A stretch of 64,000 nt of DNA. It comes from Rhizobium tibeticum (GTDB lineage: Bacteria > Pseudomonadota > Alphaproteobacteria > Rhizobiales > Rhizobiaceae). Below, piece by piece: positions 34,764 through 42,724 of this stretch (its first letter is position 1; each line of letters starts with the position of its first letter). The notes below the pieces were generated by a model that was given only the letters and a program-made list of their open reading frames with translations, made no database searches and was not told the origin of the DNA. The stretch covers positions 151,013 to 215,012 of the forward strand of contig NZ_FOCV01000008.1 in assembly GCF_900110205.1 (NCBI RefSeq). Direction: 5' to 3'. The translations under genes and the position numbers were made by a program.

Positions 34764-35485
34764 CAGCGCACGCTCGCCAGGAACTTCTGCGTTTCAGGAT
34801 GCTGCGGCGCGCCGAAAATCTGATCGGGCGTACCGATCTCGGCCATGATGCCCTGATGGAAGAAGGCAACACGCTTGGATACGTCCCGAGCAAAAGCCAT
34901 CTCGTGGGTGACGCAGATCATCGTCATTCCCTCTTCGGCAAGCATCTTCAGTGTGTCCAGCACTTCGCCAACGAGCATGGGATCCAGCGCCGACGTCACC
35001 TCGTCGAACAACATGTATTCCGGCGACATGGCAAGCGCACGGGCAATCGCCATGCGCTGCTGCTGGCCGCCCGACATGCGGTTCGGATAGACCTCCAGCT
35101 TCTCGCCGAGGCCAACATGGGTCAACTGCTTGACGGCAATCTCCTCGGCTTTGTCCTTCGACAGGCCGAGAACCTTGCGGGGCGCCAGCATCACGTTTTC
35201 CAGTACGGTCAGATGCGGGAAGGCGTTCCACTGCTGGAAGACGATCCCGACCTTGCGACGAAGCTTGTTGAGGTCGGTGCTCTTGGCATGAACCTCGGTG
35301 CCGTCGATTACGACGCGCCCCGAATCGATAGGCTCCAGCCCGTTGATACAGGTGAGCAGCGTCGACTTGCCCGAACCGGAACCGCCGATGACGGTGACCA
35401 CTTCGCCTTTTTGGACGGTGAGGTCGATGCCTTTCAGAACCTCCAACGGGCCAAAGGATTTGCGAACGTTTTCAATCTTAATCAT
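34763..35485 (-). CDS. Polar amino-acid ABC transporter ATPase
   Basis: A 240-residue ATPase of the HisP/GlnQ family. Walker A GGSGSGKS (34-41), FQQWNAFPHLTVLENV Q-loop, signature MSGGQQQRMAIARAL, Walker B YMLFDEVTSALDP, H-loop VTHEMAFARDVS. Start at ATG 35485; the longer frame to 35518 runs into the permease gene. It completes a binding protein - permease - permease - ATPase set that corresponds in layout to the hydroxyproline importer (hypMNPQ) of S. meliloti. Confidence 0.93.
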   Translation of the reverse strand: MIKIENVRKSFGPLEVLKGIDLTVQKGEVVTVIGGSGSGKSTLLTCINGLEPIDSGRVVIDGTEVHAKSTDLNKLRRKVGIVFQQWNAFPHLTVLENVMLAPRKVLGLSKDKAEEIAVKQLTHVGLGEKLEVYPNRMSGGQQQRMAIARALAMSPEYMLFDEVTSALDPMLVGEVLDTLKMLAEEGMTMICVTHEMAFARDVSKRVAFFHQGIMAEIGTPDQIFGAPQHPETQKFLASVR

Positions 35486-36131
35486 TGGGGGACCACCGTT
35501 TTTCGAGATACCCGCCAATCCGGGCGATGGGGAAGCTGATGATGAAGTAGACGGCGCCGCAGATCATCAAGACGAACAGCGGCTCCTGCAGCCGGGTAAC
35601 GAGAATCTGCGAGGCGCGCAGCAACTCGATAAGGCCAAGCCAGAGCACCAGCGCGGAATCCTTCATGACGCCGAGCGTCAGACCAATCCAGGACGGCAGC
35701 GAAACGCGGGTGGCAAGAGGCGCAACGATATAGCGCATATCCTGCCACCAGGTCATGCCGAGCGAACGAGCCGCACGACGCGTGGTTGGTGGCACCGAGG
35801 AAATGCCGCCGCGCACGATCTCCGTGCAATAGGCGGCGGTATAGAGCGACAGCACCACACAGGAGGTCATGAACGGAGGCCAGCCAAGCCGCGTGATCGA
35901 CTGGAGTGCATTGCCAAGCACAAGCTGGATCAACAAAGGCACCGAGCGGAAGACGTCGAGCGCGAAGGTCAGCGGTGCGGACCAGTAGGGCCCGAGTTCG
36001 ACACGGATCATTCCGAATAGAATTCCAAGGAGGGTGCCGGCAGCGACCGAAACGGCAGTGACCGCAAGCGTCATCCCAGCGCCTTGCGCCAGGAAGGTCA
36101 GATCACCCCAGGTGAGGGCAGTATTGAACAT
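35478..36131 (-). CDS. Polar amino-acid ABC transporter permease
   Basis: A 217-residue HisM/GlnP-type membrane protein. The amphipathic start is followed by GAGMTLAVTAVSVAAGTLLGI (first helix) and the EAA loop GGISSVPPTTRRAARSLGMTWWQDMRYIVAPLATRV, which docks the ATPase. About five helices. The 3' end overlaps the ATPase start by 8 bases, and its start lies 12 bases after the other permease gene. Confidence 0.92.
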   Translation of the reverse strand: MFNTALTWGDLTFLAQGAGMTLAVTAVSVAAGTLLGILFGMIRVELGPYWSAPLTFALDVFRSVPLLIQLVLGNALQSITRLGWPPFMTSCVVLSLYTAAYCTEIVRGGISSVPPTTRRAARSLGMTWWQDMRYIVAPLATRVSLPSWIGLTLGVMKDSALVLWLGLIELLRASQILVTRLQEPLFVLMICGAVYFIISFPIARIGGYLEKRWSPND

Positions 36132-36143
36132 CTCTCACCTCCC

Positions 36144-36809
36144 TTAGTAGCGAAACATACGCCAGGCGAGCGCCCGGGCAGCAAGGGTCAGAACCTTGGC
36201 GATGACGTAGTAGATCACGGCAGCCAAGGCGAAGAATTCAAAGGTGCGGAAGGAGCGCGCATTCAGTTCCTGGGTCACGCCGGCAAGGTCGGTGTTCATG
36301 CCGACGGTCACGCCGAGCGACGTCATTAGAACTGCCCAGACCATTTGATTGGTCGCCGGCAGAAAGGCCACGCGCAGCATCTGTGGCAAGACGATCAGGC
36401 GAAAGGTCTGCATCGACGTCATGCCAATCGAGCGCCCGGCCCGTGTCTGCGTCTCCGGGATCGCCGTCAGTGCGCCGCGGAAATTTTCAGCCAGGTAGCC
36501 GCCGTTGTTGAAGGCAATGCCCACCAAGAGCGCGGTAAATGGAGTGAGGTGAATGCCGAAATTGCCAAGGCCAAAATGGGCCATGTAAATCTGGAACAGC
36601 GCAGGTGTATTTCGGGCGATCTCGACCCAGGCCATGGTGAAGCCGCCAAGGATGCGGTTGCCGGATAGTCGGAACAAGGTCAGCGCGATCGCGCAAGCCA
36701 GTCCGATGACCATGGACAAGAGCGCAATCTGCAGTGTGACCAGCGCACCATCAAGCATCTGCGGCAATGCTTTCAGGGCTTGGTTCCAGTGGAAGGTGTA
36801 GTTGAACAT
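36144..36809 (-). CDS. Polar amino-acid ABC transporter permease
   Basis: A 221-residue permease of the same family. Family signatures: LDGALVTLQIALLSMVIGLACAIAL (first helix), and the EAA loop NFRGALTAIPETQTRAGRSIGMTSMQTFRLIVLPQMLR. It forms the heteromeric channel with the neighbouring permease. It is preceded by an intercistronic hairpin after the binding-protein gene. Confidence 0.92.
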   Translation of the reverse strand: MFNYTFHWNQALKALPQMLDGALVTLQIALLSMVIGLACAIALTLFRLSGNRILGGFTMAWVEIARNTPALFQIYMAHFGLGNFGIHLTPFTALLVGIAFNNGGYLAENFRGALTAIPETQTRAGRSIGMTSMQTFRLIVLPQMLRVAFLPATNQMVWAVLMTSLGVTVGMNTDLAGVTQELNARSFRTFEFFALAAVIYYVIAKVLTLAARALAWRMFRY

Positions 36810-36834
36810 GACCGTCTCACCTTTCTGTAAAGCT

Positions 36835-36861
36835 GCGGCGCGAGGGAACGCCTCGCGCCGC
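36835..36861 (-). other. Intercistronic hairpin after the amino-acid binding-protein gene
   Basis: Perfect 11-bp stem: GCGGCGCGAGG (36835-36845) / CCTCGCGCCGC (36851-36861), 5-base loop, no T tract. Lies between the binding-protein stop (36878) and the permease start (36809). Confidence 0.65.
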
Positions 36862-36877
36862 GGGAGAAACGGTCAGA

Positions 36878-37687
36878 TCAGCGATATACGCCATTGACCG
36901 CGAGAGACGGTACCTCGCCGCCGACCCACTTCTTGTAGAGTTCGTCGTAGCGGCCGGTTCGAACCTGCTGGTTGACGAACAGGTTCAGGTAGTTGATGAG
37001 GCCGTATTCCTCACGGTTGGTGAAGAGCGCGACGTAGTCGATATCGAAGGGCGCCTTGCCGACCACTGAGATAGCCGCAAACTTGCCGGTCTTGACGTTC
37101 GCTTGCGCCACGGTCGAGGTGGAAACGGTGGCATCGAGCTGACCCTGGCTCAGCGCCAGGAATACGTCGGCCTGCGTCTGGTAAGGACGGAACTCGCCGG
37201 TACCCAAAGCCTTGACCTGCTGCTCGAGTGCGATCGCTTCATAGGTGCCGGCCGTGGCGCCGACGACCTTGCCCTTCATGTCTTCGAAGGACTTCACCCC
37301 CGACTTCTCATTGGCGGTAACAGCCATCTCGAAAGCAAAGTAGGGAACCGTCATGCCGACGGTCTTGGCGCGTTCAAGGGTGTCGGACGTGGAGGCAACG
37401 CCCACGTCGACGCGGCCGGACATCAACGCCGGAATACGTTCAGGGAACGGGGTCTCAACGATTTCGGCAGTTACGCCCAGCGCCTTGGCCAGATCGTTGC
37501 AGTAGTCCACGTCGAAGCCGATCGGATTGTTGTTCTCGTCGCGCGAACCCATCGGCGGGAAGTCCAACACGACAGCGCAACGCAGCGTGCCCGAACCGAT
37601 GATATCGTCCAGCTTGTCAGCCTTGGCCGGGCTGGTCAGGAGGGTGGCGGCGGCCAGAAGGCCGAAGGCGAGGACCGAGGATTTCAT
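36878..37687 (-). CDS. Amino-acid ABC transporter periplasmic binding protein
   Basis: A 269-residue family 3 solute-binding protein. Signal peptide ends near SPAKA (about residue 23). The mature protein begins KLDDIIGSGTLRCAVVLDFPPMGSRDE, the typical first lobe, and has GFDVDYCNDLAKALGVTAEIVE. It is the first gene of the leftward operon that continues through the transporter to the racemase-fold enzyme, so its ligand is probably hydroxyproline or a related imino acid. GGGAGAGAG precedes the ATG. Two candidate regulatory elements lie 78-133 bases upstream of its start. Confidence 0.92.
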   Translation of the reverse strand: MKSSVLAFGLLAAATLLTSPAKADKLDDIIGSGTLRCAVVLDFPPMGSRDENNNPIGFDVDYCNDLAKALGVTAEIVETPFPERIPALMSGRVDVGVASTSDTLERAKTVGMTVPYFAFEMAVTANEKSGVKSFEDMKGKVVGATAGTYEAIALEQQVKALGTGEFRPYQTQADVFLALSQGQLDATVSTSTVAQANVKTGKFAAISVVGKAPFDIDYVALFTNREEYGLINYLNLFVNQQVRTGRYDELYKKWVGGEVPSLAVNGVYR

Positions 37688-37764
37688 CTTTTTCTCTCTC
37701 CCAGAGTTGGATTGTCCATTGACGGACGAGGCGCACTATTCCCCGTCAGCGCGCGCAAATCAAT

Positions 37765-37788
37765 GTAAAAATACATCCAGTATACAAA
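37765..37788 (-). promoter_or_regulatory. Conserved TTGTATACT...ATGTATTT element upstream of the binding-protein gene
   Basis: Read on the minus strand this is TTTGTATACTGGATGTATTT followed by TTAC. A copy with 18 of the first 20 bases identical stands at 39466-39490 in front of the Ldh-family gene, in the same orientation relative to the gene it precedes. Probably a binding site of the locus regulator. Confidence 0.6.
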
Positions 37789-37810
37789 AAGTATAAGATC
37801 ATCGATATTC

Positions 37811-37820
37811 ATGTCGACAA
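37811..37820. promoter_or_regulatory. GntR-type operator candidate (variant)
   Basis: ATGTCGACAA differs by one base from the palindrome TTGTCGACAA found upstream of the DapA-family and GntR genes. It fits the T-N-G-T-N-N-A-C-N-A pattern of FCD-type GntR operators. Confidence 0.45.
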
Positions 37821-37822
37821 AA

Positions 37823-37849
37823 AAGGGCGGCCAAGTCGTGGCCGCCCTT
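37823..37849. terminator. Bidirectional terminator between aldehyde dehydrogenase and the transporter operon
   Basis: Stem AAGGGCGGCC (37823-37832) / GGCCGCCCTT (37840-37849), 7-base loop. Read on the minus strand it is followed by TTTTGTCG, ending the aldehyde dehydrogenase transcript; on the plus strand by GCTTTTTC. Confidence 0.8.
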
Positions 37850-37872
37850 GCTTTTTCTATCGGCGGTAGGAA

Positions 37873-39390
37873 TCAGCCGAGAAAATCTTCCGGCAGAAGC
37901 TCTTCGGACATGTTCTGGTACGAGACCGGACGCAGGAAACGCCGGATCGACATCGTGCCGACGCTGGTGGCCCCAAAGTTGGTCGACGCCGGATAGGGCC
38001 CGCCATGGACCATGGAATCGACCACCTCGACCCCAGTGGGGAACCCGTTAACCAGCACGCGTCCGGCCTTGCGCTCCAGCACGGGACGCAGGCGGCGCGC
38101 GTCAGCAAGATCGCCAGCGTCCATATGGATCGTTGCCGTCAACTGGCCTTCGAAGCCGCGCGCAAGCTGCTCCATCTCATCGATTGCCTCCACGCGCACC
38201 ACGAGACCGAGCGGTCCGAAGACCTCTTCGCCCAGAGCGTGATCGGCGAGGAACTGCGCGCCCGTCGTCTCGAATAGGTTCGGGGCAGCAGAACGGTTGG
38301 AGGTTTCGCCGACGAACAGCGGCTTGACCGTATTGCGGCTTGCAAAGCGCGCCTGCCCATCCTGATAGGCCTTCGCGATCCCATCCGTCAGCATCGTCTG
38401 CGGCGCCACCTTGCCGAGTGCCTCGACCGTCGCGGCCACGAAGCGATCGGCGTCGGCACTCTCGCTCACCACAGCGATCCCAGGGTTGGTGCAGAACTGA
38501 CCGGCGCCCATCGTCAGCGACGCCGCCCAGCCCTGGCCGAGCGTCTCGGCGCGCGCCTTCAACGCTTCGGGCAGCAGAAACATTGGATTGACAGAACCGA
38601 GCTCGCCAAAGAACGGGATCGGTTCCGGTCGCGCGGCGCACAGATTGAAGAGTGCGCGGCCGCCGGCGAGTGAGCCGGTGAAGCCGACCGCCTTGATCCG
38701 TGGGTGCTGCACCAGCGCATGGCCAACTTCGCGGCTACCGCCCTGGATCAGCGAGAACACGCCCGGATGGACACCCGTCTTGCGGATGGCCGCCTCGATG
38801 GCCTGCGCGACAATCTCACCGGTCCCTGGATGCGCCGAATGGCCCTTGACGACGACAGGGCAACCTGCCGCCAGCGCGGCGGCGGTATCGCCACCAGCAG
38901 TTGAGAAGGCGAGAGGGAAGTTCGAGGCGCCGAAGACGCCAACCGGGCCGATCGGGCGCTGGATGAGCCGGATCTCCGGCCGCGGCGCGGGTTGTCGGTC
39001 GGGCAGCGCGGCATCGAGACGGCGATCGAGATACTCGCCCTTTTCAATATGATCGGCGAAAAGCCGCAACTGGCCGGTTGTGCGACCCCGTTCGCCCTGC
39101 AGGCGCGCTTCCGGCAGACCGGTTTCCTGGCTACCGATCTCTGTGATCGCCTCGGCGCGAGCCTCGATCTCGTCAGCAATGGCACGCAGGAACGCCGCTC
39201 GCTCCGCACGAGTGGAGTAACCGTAGCTCCAGAATGCATCTTCGGCAGCTTCACATGCGCGATTCACCAGGTCTACCGTGCCGACGGCGAACTGATGCAC
39301 TGGACCATGCGCCGGCGCGGATGCAAAAGTACCAACTCCGTCGAGCCATTCGCCAGCGACGAGGTGTTTTCCATTGGGAGTGAAGACCAT
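37873..39390 (-). CDS. Aldehyde dehydrogenase, 2-oxoglutarate semialdehyde (2,5-dioxopentanoate) dehydrogenase type
   Basis: A 505-residue NAD(P)-dependent dehydrogenase. Catalytic Cys in MGAGQFCTNPG, the general-base Glu in FGELGSVNP, the cofactor turn GFTGSLAGGRALF, and the N-terminal VKGHSAHPGTGE. This sub-type, with GQFCTNPG, oxidises 2-oxoglutarate semialdehyde to 2-oxoglutarate, the last step of hydroxyproline degradation. The frame is open to 39438, but ATG 39390 has AAAGGAA at a good distance. It is divergent from the Ldh-family gene. Confidence 0.92.
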   Translation of the reverse strand: MVFTPNGKHLVAGEWLDGVGTFASAPAHGPVHQFAVGTVDLVNRACEAAEDAFWSYGYSTRAERAAFLRAIADEIEARAEAITEIGSQETGLPEARLQGERGRTTGQLRLFADHIEKGEYLDRRLDAALPDRQPAPRPEIRLIQRPIGPVGVFGASNFPLAFSTAGGDTAAALAAGCPVVVKGHSAHPGTGEIVAQAIEAAIRKTGVHPGVFSLIQGGSREVGHALVQHPRIKAVGFTGSLAGGRALFNLCAARPEPIPFFGELGSVNPMFLLPEALKARAETLGQGWAASLTMGAGQFCTNPGIAVVSESADADRFVAATVEALGKVAPQTMLTDGIAKAYQDGQARFASRNTVKPLFVGETSNRSAAPNLFETTGAQFLADHALGEEVFGPLGLVVRVEAIDEMEQLARGFEGQLTATIHMDAGDLADARRLRPVLERKAGRVLVNGFPTGVEVVDSMVHGGPYPASTNFGATSVGTMSIRRFLRPVSYQNMSEELLPEDFLG

Positions 39391-39465
39391 CTGCGATTCC
39401 TTTCTTGAGAGCCCGGGGTGCTTTACGCGAAAATCCATCCGCAGGCGAATTGCACGCGTCGGATC

Positions 39466-39490
39466 TTTGTATACTCTATGTATTTATAAC
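39466..39490 (+). promoter_or_regulatory. Conserved TTGTATACT...ATGTATTT element, second copy
   Basis: Reads TTTGTATACTCTATGTATTT followed by ATAAC. Near-identical to the element at 37765-37788. It sits about 50-75 bases before the Ldh-family ATG (39541) and about 75-100 bases before the divergent aldehyde dehydrogenase ATG (39390), so it may serve both. Confidence 0.6.
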
Positions 39491-39540
39491 ATCAACACTC
39501 GATCGCCTTTGGCGGCCGGGCCATCCATGAGAGACACAAG

Positions 39541-40578
39541 ATGAGTGATAACACCACCCTGACCGTCCCGGCACTGCAGGAGCGGGTCGATGCGATCTTC
39601 CGCAAGGCCGGCCTCAACGAGATCCAAGCCGGCGCACTTGCTCGCGTGATCGTGGCCGGCGAACGGGATGCCTGCAAATCGCATGGCATCTACCGGATCG
39701 AGGGTGCGCTGCGCACCGTCAAGGCGGGCAAGGTGAAGCCGGATGCGGTGCCGGAACTGCTGCTGCAGGAAGGCTCGGCGATTGTGAAGGTCAATGCTAA
39801 GGGCGGCTTTGCCAATCCGGCCTTCGAACTCGGCCTGCCGGCACTCGTGGAGCGTGCCCGTTCCTGCGGACTTGCAGCACTCGTCATCAACGACTGCACG
39901 CATTTCTCCGCGCTCTGGTCGGAAGCTGAAGGACTGAGCGAACAGGGACTTGCCGGCCTGGTCATGTGCCCGAGCTATGCAACCGTTGCACCGACCGGCG
40001 GCAACAAACCGCTGCTTGGCACCAACCCCTTCGCCTTCGCCTGGCCGCGCGTCGGCAAGTCGTCCTATGTCTTCGATTTTGCAACCTCGGTCGCCGCACG
40101 CGGGGAGATCGAACTGCACCGGCGGGCCGGCAAGCCGTTGCCTGAGGGCTGGGCGATCGATGCCGACGGCAATCCGACGACCGATCCGGAAGCCGCACTC
40201 GCCGGCGCCATGCTCCCCTTCGGCGGACACAAGGGGTCAGCCATCGGCACGATGATCGAGCTGCTGGCCGGCATCATGATCGGCGACCTGACGAGCCCCG
40301 AGGTGCTCGATTATCTCGGCACGACGACGCTTGCCCCTTTCCACGGCGAGTTGATCATCGCCTTCTCCCCCGAAGCCTTCGCCGCCGGCCGGCCAGGCAA
40401 TCCATTTGCGCGGGCAGAGACACTGTTCGAGGCGATCGTCGGCCAGGGCGCCCGCCTGCCCTCGCAGCGCCGCTATCTGGCGCGCGCAAAATCCGAAGCC
40501 GATGGCATCACGCTCACCGACGCCGAAATCAAGCAGCTCGAGCGGTTGTTCGCACTCGGGTTGGAGGCGGTGGCCTGA
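39541..40578 (+). CDS. Ldh-family (malate/lactate dehydrogenase 2) oxidoreductase, probable 1-pyrroline-2-carboxylate reductase
   Basis: A 345-residue NAD(P)H enzyme of the malate/L-lactate dehydrogenase family that is unrelated to classical LDH. Family landmarks: DACKSHGIYRIEGALRTVKAG near the N-terminus, VINDCTHFSALW with the catalytic His, and PFGGHKGSAIGTMIELLAGIM. Members beside hydroxyproline genes reduce the imine 1-pyrroline-2-carboxylate to L-proline, which would take up the product of the aconitase-X dehydratase. It is the only rightward gene of the locus. Confidence 0.9.
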   Translation: MSDNTTLTVPALQERVDAIFRKAGLNEIQAGALARVIVAGERDACKSHGIYRIEGALRTVKAGKVKPDAVPELLLQEGSAIVKVNAKGGFANPAFELGLPALVERARSCGLAALVINDCTHFSALWSEAEGLSEQGLAGLVMCPSYATVAPTGGNKPLLGTNPFAFAWPRVGKSSYVFDFATSVAARGEIELHRRAGKPLPEGWAIDADGNPTTDPEAALAGAMLPFGGHKGSAIGTMIELLAGIMIGDLTSPEVLDYLGTTTLAPFHGELIIAFSPEAFAAGRPGNPFARAETLFEAIVGQGARLPSQRRYLARAKSEADGITLTDAEIKQLERLFALGLEAVA

Positions 40579-40608
40579 GCCACGGCGTCATACTGCCGAC
40601 GATGCAAT

Positions 40609-40634
40609 AAAGGCCCTCCAAATGGAGAGCCTTT
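40609..40634. terminator. Imperfect hairpin between convergent Ldh-family and DapA-family genes
   Basis: AAAGGC-C-CTCC / GGAG-A-GCCTTT with a 4-base loop and one mismatch. A repeat of AGAGCCTTT follows at 40641-40649. Weak T tract, so termination is only likely. Confidence 0.45.
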
Positions 40635-40653
40635 CAGTTGAGAGCCTTTGAAA

Positions 40654-41616
40654 TCAGGCCTTGTATTTCTCAACAGCACCGGAAAGCTTGCTCCATTCAG
40701 CATACCAGCTGTTGAAGAGCTTGAACTGAGACTCGACATAGCCGCGCTGGCTGTGCGTCAGGACGTCGGTTTCGTTGAAGTGTAGTGTGTATTCCTTGTC
40801 TCCCTTCATCACCATCATGTGCTTGAAGAACAGAACAAGGTCCGGGCCTTCGTCAAACGAGGAGAGAACGGCAAGCGCTTGCTCGAGCTCCAGCGCCCGC
40901 TGGCGGGCATCGGCATTGCCGGCAGCGGCGGCTTGGGCGAGGTTGCAGAGATGGAGCACTTCCTTCGGCAGGACGTTGCCGATACCGGTGATGGCACCCG
41001 TCGCACCGCAGTTTACGAAGCCGTGGAAGACTGCCGTGTCGACGCCGATCATCAACGAAACGCCCTCATCTCGGCTCGTGATGTTTTCTGCGGCATAGCG
41101 CATGTCGGCGGCGCCGCCGAATTCCTTGAAGCCGACGAGGTTCGGATGCTCGGCACGCAGCGCGAAAAACAGATCCGCGCGCGTGGCGAAGCCATAGTAA
41201 GGGCTGTTGTAGATGACCGCCGGAAGATCCGGAGCGGCCGAGAGGATTGCCTTGAAGTGCGCCTTCTGGGCCGCAATCACCGAGCCACGCGACAGGACGC
41301 GTGGGATGACCATCAGGCCCTGCGCCCCAACCTTCTGGGCATGGGCCGCGTGCGCAACAGCAGAGGCGCTGTTGACTGCGCCGGTACCAACGATGACCGG
41401 GATGCCGGCCTTTACCAGGCGCTCGACGCCTTCCATGCGCTGCGCGTCGGTCAGGAGCGGCCAGTCACCCATGGAGCCACAGTAAACGACGGCCGACATG
41501 CCCTGCGCAATCAGCTCTTGTCCCTTGCGGACGAGGGCATCGAAGTCGGGGGTGCGATCCTCCTTGCAGGGGGTCATCAGAGCCGGAATCACACCGGAGA
41601 AAATCTTGGCCTTCAT
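40654..41616 (-). CDS. DapA/DHDPS-family lyase, probable 1-pyrroline-4-hydroxy-2-carboxylate deaminase
   Basis: A 320-residue class I aldolase-fold protein. The Schiff-base Lys is in NLVGFKEFGG and the partner Tyr in VIYNSPYYG; VYCGSMGDWPLLTDAQRMEG is the start of the active-site face. In hydroxyproline degradation (hypD of S. meliloti) this enzyme deaminates and dehydrates 1-pyrroline-4-hydroxy-2-carboxylate to 2-oxoglutarate semialdehyde, the substrate of the aldehyde dehydrogenase nearby. It is preceded by a TTGTCGACAA site, 101-110 bases upstream of its start. Confidence 0.9.
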   Translation of the reverse strand: MKAKIFSGVIPALMTPCKEDRTPDFDALVRKGQELIAQGMSAVVYCGSMGDWPLLTDAQRMEGVERLVKAGIPVIVGTGAVNSASAVAHAAHAQKVGAQGLMVIPRVLSRGSVIAAQKAHFKAILSAAPDLPAVIYNSPYYGFATRADLFFALRAEHPNLVGFKEFGGAADMRYAAENITSRDEGVSLMIGVDTAVFHGFVNCGATGAITGIGNVLPKEVLHLCNLAQAAAAGNADARQRALELEQALAVLSSFDEGPDLVLFFKHMMVMKGDKEYTLHFNETDVLTHSQRGYVESQFKLFNSWYAEWSKLSGAVEKYKA

Positions 41617-41716
41617 TGCGAAACTCCTGTTGCCTGGCGGACGGACAGGGATCGACGCGCCACCACTGGCGCCCGTCCCCGCGTTTTCGAGAGCAGTTAT
41701 AACACTTGCATATTAT

Positions 41717-41726
41717 TTGTCGACAA
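41717..41726. promoter_or_regulatory. GntR-type operator candidate upstream of the deaminase gene
   Basis: Perfect 10-bp palindrome TTGTCGACAA in the interval between the GntR gene and the DapA-family gene. The same 10 bases occur at 42459-42468 before the GntR gene itself. Confidence 0.6.
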
Positions 41727-41741
41727 CAATTATGCAGCCCA

Positions 41742-42446
41742 TCAAAGGGCGATATCCAACTTTCCGCCGCGGGCGAAAAGCTTCTGTATTTGCTGTACGA
41801 TCTGCTCGGCATGGATCGTTGCCAAGCGATCGGCGGCTTCGCTGTCGCGCGCGGCGATGACGGCGATAATGTCCTCATGCTCATCAACAAAACGCTGCGG
41901 CAGGCGATCCTCATAGGATTGGTAGTAGAGCCGCAGGATGCGCCGCCCCTCATCGAGAAGGCGATTGAAGAGGCCGGTGAAATAGGCGTTGCGCCCGGCC
42001 TCGGCGATGGCCGAATGGAAGGCGGCGTTGGTGGCAATCATCGCCAAAGCATCCTGCGCCGCCACGGCGGCGGCAAAGTCGGCCTGATGCGCGCGGATCA
42101 CCTGCAAATCCTCGGCGCGGTGATACTGGGCGGCCAGACGCGTAGTCACGCGATACATTAGTACCAAGGCATCGAAGAAGGTGTGCATGTTGAGGAAATC
42201 AATGCTCGCGACCATGGTCGAGCGGTTGGGCAGCGTGTCGATCAGCCCTTCGCCCGCCAGTCGCACCAGCGCCTCACGGATCGGCGTGCGCGACATCTTG
42301 AACCGCTCGGCCAGCTGCACCTCATCGATCGGGCTGCCGGGCGGCAAAACCAAATCAAGGATCTCATCACGCAAGAGGTCGTAGACCATCTTGACGCCGG
42401 AGCCGCGCTTGCGTTCGGGAGTGGAATTCGGGTCGGTATCAGTCAT
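41742..42446 (-). CDS. GntR family regulator, FCD ligand-binding domain
   Basis: A 234-residue regulator. Winged helix at about 18-85: VYDLLRDEILDLVLPPGSPIDEVQLAERFKMSRTPIREALVRLAGEGLI is the textbook GntR motif. The rest is an all-helical FCD domain that binds the effector; metal-binding His/Asp candidates are in the AAFHSAIAEAGRN segment. In S. meliloti a GntR protein (HypR) controls the hydroxyproline genes, so this is probably the local regulator. A TTGTCGACAA palindrome 13 bases upstream of its ATG suggests autoregulation. Confidence 0.93.
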   Translation of the reverse strand: MTDTDPNSTPERKRGSGVKMVYDLLRDEILDLVLPPGSPIDEVQLAERFKMSRTPIREALVRLAGEGLIDTLPNRSTMVASIDFLNMHTFFDALVLMYRVTTRLAAQYHRAEDLQVIRAHQADFAAAVAAQDALAMIATNAAFHSAIAEAGRNAYFTGLFNRLLDEGRRILRLYYQSYEDRLPQRFVDEHEDIIAVIAARDSEAADRLATIHAEQIVQQIQKLFARGGKLDIAL

Positions 42447-42458
42447 CCTAGAATCCTC

Positions 42459-42468
42459 TTGTCGACAA
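42459..42468. promoter_or_regulatory. GntR-type operator candidate upstream of the regulator gene
   Basis: Perfect palindrome TTGTCGACAA, starting 13 bases before the GntR start codon. Same site as at 41717-41726 and close to 37811-37820. Confidence 0.6.
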
Positions 42469-42724
42469 AAGGAATACTTTTTCTCGCGCGCCGGATCAAT
42501 AGCGCCGGCAACCCCGGCGAGTGAATGGGCATGACGTCACGGGAAATAGACAAAAGGGGCGGCGGCAACCAATGACAACGTGATAGACTGCCAGCGACGC
42601 TTTCGTTGGTGCGAGCCTTGCGTTTCGGTTAGATAGTCTGAATTAAGTGCTCATTTATCGCTCTAATTTAGCATCGCAGGACGCCCACTCAGGCGAACCA
42701 ATGTGTCGCGGAGTACGAGACAGG

